The position numbers were made by a program, and so were the translations under genes. From positions 1 to 7,295 of the forward strand of contig DAOUAJ010000310.1 in assembly GCA_034433615.1 (NCBI GenBank): a DNA stretch of 7,295 nt, in the 5' to 3' direction. The notes under the pieces were generated by a model. That model did not search any database. It was given only the letters and a program-made list of their open reading frames with translations, and was not told where the DNA came from. The DNA comes from DAOUAJ01 sp034433615. GTDB lineage: Bacteria > Chloroflexota > Anaerolineae > DUEN01. This document shows positions 1 through 6,600 of the stretch, one piece after another. Every line of letters begins with the position of its first letter. Position 1 is the first letter of the stretch.

Positions 1-1
1 A

Positions 2-259
2 CCAACTGCGACGCCCACTAGCTCACCCACGCCGACCCCTACTGAGACATCAACGCACACACCTACTATCCCTCCTACGGCGACCGCGACGCCGACCAAC
101 ACGCCTACTGCTACCCCAACGCCCACGCCCACCGTCACCCTGACGGGTACAAGCACCCCTACGACTACGGGCACGCCGACATGCACACCCACCGCTACTG
201 TTACACTAACACCTACTCATACCCCAACATCCACGTTCATTGCTACATCAACGGCTACC
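2..259 (+). repeat. Low-complexity Thr/Pro-coding repeat
   Basis: Imperfect short repeats built from ACN and CCN codons (acgcccacg, ccgacc and similar) encode an alternating x-Thr pattern with frequent Pro. Such DNA is prone to slippage, so length differences between strains would be expected. The repeat belongs to the partial plus-strand protein gene and is not an independent element. Confidence 0.85.
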
Positions 260-343
260 TGGGTCACAGCAAGCAAGGATGTCTACCTGCCCCTGATCCT
301 TCGTCTCCTCAAAGACCCGTTTGTTGCTGGCTCAGACCAATAG
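2..343 (+). CDS. C-terminal fragment of a Thr/Pro-rich secreted or surface protein
   Basis: An open frame (second base of the window onward) runs from the left edge to a TAG at 341-343, giving the last 113 residues of a protein whose start lies outside. It has no in-window start codon of its own, so a start-to-stop ORF search misses it. The first 86 residues hold 41 Thr and 18 Pro, almost every second residue being Thr (PTPTPTVTLTGTSTPT style). This is a flexible, probably extracellular linker and could be O-glycosylated. It is followed by ASKDVYLPLILRLLKDPF and a short tail. In Chloroflexota many exported proteins end in a Thr/Pro linker plus a YLPLI-type tail; the role of the tail is not established to my knowledge. 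The catalytic or binding part of this protein is outside the window, so its function is unknown. Its 3' end overlaps the convergent glycosyltransferase gene by 12 bp. Confidence 0.8.
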   Translation, partial: PTATPTSSPTPTPTETSTHTPTIPPTATATPTNTPTATPTPTPTVTLTGTSTPTTTGTPTCTPTATVTLTPTHTPTSTFIATSTATWVTASKDVYLPLILRLLKDPFVAGSDQ

Positions 344-1285
344 TTCCTCCAGGGATTGAATCGAGGCACGACGGCGCGCTTGCAGCGCAGGCCGTTGCGC
401 CAACATGCGCGACAGCCCGGCGATGCCTGCTAACTGGCCGCGCACGCGGGCGCGAGCCGCCTCGCCCCGCCAGGCGCGTGCAGCCTCCCAAGCGATGCGA
501 AGCTGGGCCCCCAGCATCGCCGGCCAGTGGCGGCGCAGGATGGGGGCGGGGACGTCTCGCGCCAGCACCCACAGGGTGTTGCGTCCGGTGTAAAAGCTGG
601 CCAGCGGCCCACCGCCAGTGGCGCTCAGATGGTGGTAAACGCGAGCCCCCGGTGCAAACAACGCCTCCCATCCCAGCAACCGTAGCCGCCATGCCAGGTC
701 TACGTCCTCCAGATACATGAACAGTTGCTCGTCAAAGCCGCTGGCCTCTTCCCAGGCGGCTCTCCGATAGGCTACGGCTCCACCGCAGCCGCCGAAGACA
801 CGACGATCCTCGTCGTATTGCCCCTCATCACGTTCCCACACGCCACGGTTGCGAGGGATGCCGTCGCGGCCGTACAGGTCGCCAGCAGAGTGAAGGGTGT
901 CCCGCCGGTCGAAGAGCAGCATCTTTGAGGCGACCGCGCCCACCTCGGGGTGACCGGCCAATGTGCTCATCAACGCGGACAGCCAGCCTGGCTCGGCCTC
1001 CGTGTCGTTGTTGAGCATGACCAGCGCCTCCCCATGAGCGACCGCCGCGCCCGCGTTGCAGGCGGCTGCCAGCCCACGATTTTGCGGCAACGCCACCACC
1101 AACACCTCAGGGTAATCTCGCTCCAGCAACTCCAGCGAGTCGTCACGGCTGGCATCGTCCACCACGATCACCTCAAAGCGATCGGCCGGGTAGTCCTGGG
1201 CGCGCAGGGCATTCAGGCACGTGGGCAGGAAGCGCTCGCCGTTATAGTTGGGGATGATGATAGAAGCGAAGGGGCAATCAACCAT
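332..1285 (-). CDS. GT2 family glycosyltransferase (rhamnosyltransferase-like)
   Basis: A 317-residue GT-A fold glycosyltransferase of family 2, predicted to transfer a sugar from a nucleotide-sugar donor to a cell-surface glycan or lipid acceptor at the cytoplasmic face. Visible motifs are IIPNYNG (residues 10-16), VVDDASRD (41-48, nucleotide binding), LNNDTE (91-96, the metal-binding DxD-equivalent), GGCGGA (165-170) and GFDEQLFMYLEDVDLAWR (183-200, acceptor-side ED motif). The C-terminal part is Arg/Ala-rich and helical, with no clear membrane segment. The frame is open 49 codons further upstream to 1432, but the family fold begins at residue 7 of the ATG at 1285. That ATG overlaps the rfbD stop by 8 bp (ATGGTTGA), so I chose it; a purine-rich AGAGAAAG lies just upstream. 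RfbD beside it makes dTDP-rhamnose, so rhamnosyl transfer is a reasonable but unproven guess. Confidence 0.88.
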   Translation of the reverse strand: MVDCPFASIIIPNYNGERFLPTCLNALRAQDYPADRFEVIVVDDASRDDSLELLERDYPEVLVVALPQNRGLAAACNAGAAVAHGEALVMLNNDTEAEPGWLSALMSTLAGHPEVGAVASKMLLFDRRDTLHSAGDLYGRDGIPRNRGVWERDEGQYDEDRRVFGGCGGAVAYRRAAWEEASGFDEQLFMYLEDVDLAWRLRLLGWEALFAPGARVYHHLSATGGGPLASFYTGRNTLWVLARDVPAPILRRHWPAMLGAQLRIAWEAARAWRGEAARARVRGQLAGIAGLSRMLAQRPALQARRRASIQSLEELLV

Positions 1286-2165
1286 GCGATCTTTCTCTGC
1301 CACTTCCGTTGATGGCAGCGAAGTAGTCAGCCAGGGCTTCTTGCCAGGGACGCAGGCGGATGCCCAGGGCGGCCGCGGCGGTGTTGGCGAGCACGGCGCG
1401 CAGGGGTGGTCGAGCAGGCCGGGTCCACTCACTCGAGGGGATAGGGGTGATCGGAATGTGCTCGCGCCCGCTCAGGCGCAGAATCGCGCGCGCCCACTCA
1501 AAGCGCGAGCAGGCGCCCTCGTTGGTTAGATGATAAATTCCGAAGCGTCCGGTGTTGATCAATCGCACGATGGCCTGGGCCAGGTCCGGCGCATAGGTGG
1601 GGTTGCCGATTTCGTCGTCCACCACGCGCAGCGCGCCCAAGCGGTCGGCCGCGGCGATGATCTTGCTGGGAAAGTTATTGCCACCTGGCGCGTACATCCA
1701 GGCCGTGCGCACGATGTACAGCCGGTGGAGCAACATCTGCGCGATATGCTCGCCCGCCAGCTTAGAGCGGGCGTAGACGCTGATGGGAGCGGGCGTGTCC
1801 CACTCGCGATACGGCTGTGTGGCCTGACCGTCGAACACCTCGTTGGTGCTGATGTAGACCATGGCCGCGCCCGTCTGCCGGCAGGCCAATGCCACGTTCT
1901 GCGTGCCCAGCGCATTGACCGCGTAGGCGCCGTCGGGATCGCGCTCCGCACCGTCCACATCCGTCCAGGCGGCCGCGTGGATCACCACATCAGGGTGGAA
2001 TTCGGTGATCAGTGGGATGATCCGGTCGCCATCGCGAATATCTGCCCTGTCTACGCCAATATCCAGCAATGCCACATCGGTAAAAAGGGCACACAGCGCT
2101 CTACCCAACTGGCCACGGGCACCGGTCACCACGATTCGTTGTGGAAATTCACCCCTCAATGTCAT
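1278..2165 (-). CDS. rfbD: dTDP-4-dehydrorhamnose reductase (RfbD/RmlD)
   Basis: Catalyses the last step of dTDP-L-rhamnose synthesis, NAD(P)H-dependent reduction of dTDP-4-dehydro-L-rhamnose, in the cytoplasm. It is a 295-residue extended-SDR protein, the usual family length. Motifs are the Rossmann TGARGQLG (residues 14-21), HAAAWTDVDGAE (63-74), ISTNEVFDG (105-113, with the catalytic-type Thr107), SVYARSK (129-135, Tyr131 and Lys135 of YxxxK), GNPTYAPDLA (187-196) and YHLTNEG (211-217). The frame extends to an ATG at 2234, but those extra residues lie inside pcm and have no family similarity. ATGs at 2171 and 2165 are the plausible starts; I use 2165 because GGATGAGG directly precedes it. 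The start overlaps the end of pcm by 17 bp and the stop overlaps the next gene by 8 bp, so translational coupling is likely. No rfbA, rfbB or rfbC gene is in the window. Confidence 0.9.
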   Translation of the reverse strand: MTLRGEFPQRIVVTGARGQLGRALCALFTDVALLDIGVDRADIRDGDRIIPLITEFHPDVVIHAAAWTDVDGAERDPDGAYAVNALGTQNVALACRQTGAAMVYISTNEVFDGQATQPYREWDTPAPISVYARSKLAGEHIAQMLLHRLYIVRTAWMYAPGGNNFPSKIIAAADRLGALRVVDDEIGNPTYAPDLAQAIVRLINTGRFGIYHLTNEGACSRFEWARAILRLSGREHIPITPIPSSEWTRPARPPLRAVLANTAAAALGIRLRPWQEALADYFAAINGSGRERSHG

Positions 2166-2814
2166 CCTCATCCACTTCGTTCCAAGAGATCTCCCCCTCG
2201 GGTATGTCCTGAATGGAGCTGAGCAGTGGCACAAAGCGCACCGGAGCGATGGAGCGGGTGCGGACGTGGCCTCGTCGTTTTTCGACCAACTGTAACATCT
2301 GTTCTGTGTACTCTGGCCCCACGGGGATGACCATCCGACCGCCGTCCGCCAACTGACTCACCAGAGCAGGGGGCATTTGCTCCGGTGCGGCTGTGACGAT
2401 GATGGCATCATATGGTGCATGCTCCGGCCAGCCCAACGCGCCGTCGCCGTGGAGGATGTGAACGTTGGTGTAACCCAGCCTCTGTAAACGCTCGCGCGCG
2501 GTCTCAGCCAACGCCTTGATCGCCTCTACACTGTACACCTCGCGGGCTAGCTCGGCGAGGATCGCCGTCTGATAACCCGATCCGGTGCCGATCTCCAGCA
2601 CACGATCTTGGGGTTTCAGTTGGAGTAATTGCGTCATCAAAGCCACCACGTACGGTTGAGAGATCGTCTGACCATAACCGATAGGCAGTGGGATGTCGAA
2701 GAAGGCGCGCTCGCGCAGCTCAGGGGGCACGAACTCGGTCCGGGGAACGCGCGCGATGGCATCCAGCACCTGTTGATCTGTAATGTCCGGCCATGGCGGC
2801 GGCCAACCCTCCAT
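2149..2814 (-). CDS. pcm: Protein-L-isoaspartate O-methyltransferase
   Basis: Repairs age-damaged proteins by transferring a methyl group from S-adenosylmethionine to L-isoaspartyl residues; it is cytoplasmic. The 221-residue protein has the full PIMT signature: GYGQTISQP (residues 46-54, substrate loop), VLEIGTGSGYQTAIL (72-86, SAM-binding motif I), VYSVEAI (93-99), AIIVTAAPEQMP (137-148) and GGRMVIPVG (158-166), followed by PVRFVPLL (191-198). Two in-frame ATGs exist, at 2832 and 2814. The one at 2814 has a perfect AGGAGG five bases upstream, so I take it as the start, although many annotations would take 2832. The protein ends in an acidic tail (EVDEDDIEG) that overlaps the rfbD start region. 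It lies 22 bp after the SGNH hydrolase gene and is probably co-transcribed with it. Confidence 0.93.
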   Translation of the reverse strand: MEGWPPPWPDITDQQVLDAIARVPRTEFVPPELRERAFFDIPLPIGYGQTISQPYVVALMTQLLQLKPQDRVLEIGTGSGYQTAILAELAREVYSVEAIKALAETARERLQRLGYTNVHILHGDGALGWPEHAPYDAIIVTAAPEQMPPALVSQLADGGRMVIPVGPEYTEQMLQLVEKRRGHVRTRSIAPVRFVPLLSSIQDIPEGEISWNEVDEDDIEG

Positions 2815-2819
2815 GTTGC

Positions 2820-2825
2820 CCTCCT
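2820..2825 (-). promoter_or_regulatory. Shine-Dalgarno site deciding the pcm start
   Basis: On the minus strand AGGAGG is followed by GCAAC and then ATG (2814-2812), which is ideal spacing. It lies inside the extra six codons that the upstream ATG at 2832 would add, so it favours the shorter protein. It is the strongest ribosome binding site I saw in the window. Confidence 0.75.
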
Positions 2826-2836
2826 GATCCATCGCT

Positions 2837-3679
2837 CTATGCCGAATGAGAGGCCTCTCCCCCTACGAGATTTGCGGTGATCAACGCGTGCAGGGCCATA
2901 TCCGCCAATCGGGCTTGTCCGGCCTCTGTGAGATGAACGCCATCCGGGCCCACGAACCGCGCAAGATCATCATCGGGGAACGCGACGGCCGCGTCTACCA
3001 GGCCGGTATTGAGAGAACAGGCTACCGCGCGCACCGCAGCGATGTACTGGCGATACAGTTCGCGCTGCCGTTCGCGCTGGTCCGGTGTCCAATCGGGGTG
3101 GAAATTCTCGGTGAGTGGTGTGGGTGTGACCAGGAAGATGCGCACCCCTGGCACTTCTCGCCGCAGGCGCTCCACTGCTACGCCCAGCGCGTGCTCAAAG
3201 GCAGGCAGCGAAACTCGCGGCATTGACCCGTTGTCGAGCACGATGGGAGCGGTATGGTAAGCGAAGCGGCGCAATGGTCGCAGACGGGAGCGGATCGGCC
3301 GATAGAAAGGGAGTCTGCTGATCATACTCCGCCACCGATGGCATTGGACAGCCTGCCCACCTCTTTCGGCTGACAGGCTGAAGAGAGCGCGCTCGCGCTG
3401 GACATCGGTCGAGCGGCGGGCCAGGTGGGCGTCATTCAGGCCGAAGGCTATGAAGACCACGGCCGGTTGGTGGGCCAACACGTCGCGCTCCAGGCGCGCC
3501 AGGCCCTGGAGAATGGTGTCGCCTGGAACGCCAGCGTTGACCACCCGCCAGGCAACGTGCGAGTCGCGAGTGAGTAAGGTAGCTTCCAGCCGCGCAGGCC
3601 ACGATTGGTCTCTGGTCAGGCCGTACCCGCTCGTGATGGAATCTCCCAGGCAGACGATGCACGAGGTCAATTGAGGCAA
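2837..3679 (-). CDS. SGNH/GDSL-family hydrolase (esterase/lipase-like)
   Basis: A 280-residue serine hydrolase of the SGNH superfamily, expected to cleave esters such as acyl or acetyl groups on lipids or carbohydrates; the substrate cannot be read from the sequence. The four blocks are present: GDSIT (residues 12-16, nucleophile Ser14), NAGVPGDT (48-55, oxyanion Gly50), GLND (80-83, Asn82) and DGVHLTEAG (246-254, Asp246 and His249). No signal peptide is visible, so a cytoplasmic location is likely. A basic segment of about 55 residues (roughly 88-142, rich in Arg, with RPIRSRLRPLRRF) lies between blocks III and V. The start is a TTG at 3679, two bases after the gyrB stop. A second TTG at 3670 has AGGG nine bases upstream and is an equally good candidate; no ATG exists before the GDSIT motif. 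Translation probably depends on coupling to gyrB. Confidence 0.85.
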   Translation of the reverse strand: MPQLTSCIVCLGDSITSGYGLTRDQSWPARLEATLLTRDSHVAWRVVNAGVPGDTILQGLARLERDVLAHQPAVVFIAFGLNDAHLARRSTDVQRERALFSLSAERGGQAVQCHRWRSMISRLPFYRPIRSRLRPLRRFAYHTAPIVLDNGSMPRVSLPAFEHALGVAVERLRREVPGVRIFLVTPTPLTENFHPDWTPDQRERQRELYRQYIAAVRAVACSLNTGLVDAAVAFPDDDLARFVGPDGVHLTEAGQARLADMALHALITANLVGGEASHSA

Positions 3680-3681
3680 CC

Positions 3682-6600
3682 CTACACGTCCAAATTCCGC
3701 ACTCGACGGGCGTGCGTCTGGATGAACCGCTTGCGCGGCGGCACCGCCGACCCCATCAGCATGTCAAAGGTGCGATCGGCCTCGGCCGCGTCCTCGACCG
3801 TGACCTGCAAGATCGTGCGATTCTCGGGATTCATCGTCGTCTCCCACAATTGCTCAGGGTTCATCTCGCCCAACCCTTTATAGCGTTGGACGGTCACATT
3901 CTTGCTGTCTAGCCGTTTGAGCAACGCATCCTTCTCTTCGTCCGTGTAGACGTAGAAATGCTCCTTACCTGCCTGGATGCGGTACAGCGGCGGCTGGGCG
4001 ATGTACAGGTGCCCGTTTTCGATTAACGGTTGCATGTAGCGAAAGAAAAAGGTCAGCAACAGGGTCCGGATATGCGCTCCATCTACATCAGCATCGCACA
4101 TAGCGATTATGCGGCCATACCGCAAATTTCTTAGATCAAACTGTTCACCGATGCCACATCCAATCGCCGTGATCAACGCCTGGATCTCCTTGTTGGCGAG
4201 GGCCTTGTCCAGGCGCGCCTTCTCCACGTTGAGGATCTTGCCGCGTAACGGCAGGACGGCCTGGAAGCGGCGATCACGGCCTTGCTTTGCACTGTTATGT
4301 ACAAACACACCGCTAGCTAAAGCGAAATTGTGCGTGCCAGGAACCTCAAGATCGTACACGTCTATCTGCTCAGGTAAACGTTCCACGGAAATGACACGGT
4401 GGTTATAGTTAGCCACCGCTTCTAGCGCCCGTGTTTCATCCCCGTCGAAGTAACGCTGGCAAAAAGCTTCGAAGCGGAGCAAAGACTTGTCGCGCGTAGC
4501 AAGGCGGTACTGGCGGTATGCTTCCAGATCCAGCTTCCCATGCTCCATCTCGAACTGTTTCAGGGCTGCGACAGTCTTGCGGTAGTAAGTCTGGTGCAAA
4601 GCTGCCTTGCGCCTGGCACGGAACTCGGCTGTCCACTGCTTGCGAGTTTGCTCTCGGCGCCAGGCAAGCAGCTCCTCATCCTGCCACTGCGTCTTCGCAA
4701 TGCGGGAAAACTCCGCTCTCACCTCAGGATGATCAGCAAAATAAGCGCGGACACGTTCTGCCTGGGCACGACGGTTCTCTTCGTGGCTCCAATACTCGCG
4801 TTGAGCCTGATCTAGCTGTGCGGAGTTACGCTGGCGATAGTCTTCGTTGGAGTTGTAGAACTCGCGCCATCTCTCGACCATGTAAGCTTTGTGGCCTTCA
4901 TCTTCCCATTGCGCCTTTGCTTGCTGAGACATTATTTGCCGCGTTTCCGGCTGCCTCATGCGCTCGCTCATCATGGCTCGGAATTCGTCGTTGCGGTGCA
5001 AATCGCGGCATTTCTGGAGAACTTCAGGCCGGAGCAAGGTCTGCCTGACATGCTCGCGGTGTAAGGCGAGATGCTCTTCGCTGGAAAGTCGCCTGATGTT
5101 GGTGGGATTGTTGTTGTGCTTGTTGAAGTCAATGTGATGACAGTGATTGCCGTCTACCTCCGTATAAACCCCATGCCAACGATTATACCAATCTGCCAAG
5201 AGATGGGTGAACAGCCAGCACTCCGATCGCGGGTCCCACACCATTTCGTATCCATCGATCGTGATGCCCGGTTCGCTCTTGTCCGACAGCCTGCGGTACA
5301 AAGGCATCAGAGAGTCGTCGGGTGTGAGCTCTGCAGCAGGCTTGTACGCGCCGTCGCGCGTCATAAATAGATGATCGGGTGTGCAGACGATACTTTCGCC
5401 ATTGTCCAGCGTCACTCGAACGACTTCGGCGTTAGCCTTGGTCCTCCGGGCGTTTACAATACGCTCCAGCCCGATTTGCCCATCCTGGCGGATAGTATAA
5501 CAGAAGTGCTCCTTGCCCATCGCCTGTTCGGCTACGATATCCCTGAAGCTGAGCGCACGGCCATCGGCGAGGGCAATCAGCGTATCGCCAGCAAAGCAAC
5601 CGCCCGCGCTGTCGCCTTCCACGATGTACAGCTCACACTTGGCCGGGTCGCGCTCTGAGCAGTCCGCCAGCTTGCCCGGCAGGGTCATACTCTCCAGCGC
5701 GCTCTTGCGGATCACCAGGTCTCGCGCCTGGCGGGCAGCCTCCCGCGCCCGCGCCGACGTGCGGCACTTCTCCACGATCGCCTTGGCCTCACGCGGGTTC
5801 TGTTCCAGCCAGGCGCTGAACGCCTCGTACATCACCGACTCCACCTGGCTCTTGATCTCGGCGTTGCCCAGCTTGGACTTGGTCTGCGACTCAAACTGGG
5901 GGTCCTGTAGCTTCACGCTCAGGATGCCCGTCAGCCCTTCTCGCGTATCCTCTCCAGTGAAGTTAGGCTCGTTCTCCTTGAGGACGCCGTTCTTACGAGC
6001 GTAATCGTTCAGACAGCGGGTCAGGGCTGCGCGCAGGCCGGTGACGTGCGTGCCGCCGTCCACGGTGTTGACGTTGTTGGCGAAAGCATAGAACGACTCC
6101 GCGTATCCGTCGGTGTATTGCAGAGCCACCTCGACTTCTGTGCCGTTGACCTGCTTCTCTACGTAAAACGGTTCGTGCAGGACCGTGCGGTTCTTGTTCA
6201 GGTAGCGCACAAAAGAGCGGATGCCCCCCTCGAAGTAGAACGACATCTCCCGATCTTCACGCTCATCCCGAAAGACGATGGTCAGCCCGCGCGTAAGGAA
6301 GGCCATCTCCCGGAACCGCTGCATGAGGGTGTCAAACTTGTACTCCAGACCGCCCTTGAAGATCGTGGTGTCGGCCAGGAAGGTGGTCTTGGTGCCCGTC
6401 TCGCTCTCGGGCACATCGCCGACGATCTCCAGATCGGTGACGGGGCGACCTCTTTCATAGCGCTGGCGCCAGATGTGTCCCTTTTGCCGGACCTCGACCT
6501 CCAACCACTCAGAGAGGGCGTTGACGGCGGAGGCACCCACGCCGTGCAGGCCGGAGGCCACTTTGTAACCGCCGCCACCGAACTTGCCGCCGGCGTGCAA

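Larger units (their letters stand above)
4294..5598 (-). mobile_element. GyrB intein 2, complete, with HNH endonuclease domain
   Basis: A complete 435-residue class 1 intein embedded in frame in gyrB. It begins with Cys (codon 5598-5596) right after EGDSAGG and ends in VFVHN (Asn codon 4296-4294) followed by Ser of SAKQGRDRR. Removing it restores the standard EGDSAGG-SAKQG TOPRIM sequence. Splicing blocks: A, CFAGDTLIALADG; B, VCTPDHLF with the TxxH pair; F, VYDLEVPGTHNFALASG; G, VFVHN with catalytic His and Asn and a Ser +1 nucleophile. The interior holds an HNH nuclease instead of the more usual LAGLIDADG domain, then a repeat array. This insertion point is the same as that of the known Synechocystis GyrB intein. 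The interior is less GC-rich than gyrB itself (28 of 60 bases in 5101-5160 against 40 of 60 in 6361-6420), which fits a mobile origin. Confidence 0.93.

Noticed and set aside
2..259. Possible CRISPR or tandem DNA repeat
   Set aside because: The repeats are short, irregular and follow a codon pattern encoding x-Thr; there are no spacers of constant length.
181..720. 179-residue plus-strand open frame across the end of the Thr/Pro gene and the glycosyltransferase
   Set aside because: It reads the Thr/Pro repeat in a different frame (His/Tyr/Thr mixture) and then runs antisense through the glycosyltransferase; the in-phase Thr/Pro frame ending at 343 is the real one.
1286..1432. N-terminal extension of the glycosyltransferase up to 1432
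   Set aside because: The extra 49 residues are Pro/Ser-rich, lie wholly inside rfbD, and precede the normal GT2 start; the ATG at 1285 overlaps the rfbD stop and fits family length.
1530..2222. 230-residue plus-strand open frame opposite rfbD
   Set aside because: It is antisense to a gene with full RmlD motifs, has no recognisable domain, and its composition is that of a shadow frame in GC-rich DNA.
2166..2234. N-terminal extension of RfbD up to 2234
   Set aside because: These residues lie inside pcm and are out of family; the Rossmann motif sits at the expected distance from 2165.
4518..5048. 176-residue plus-strand frame within intein 2
   Set aside because: It is antisense to the intein repeat region and has no domain; a shadow of the minus-strand frame.
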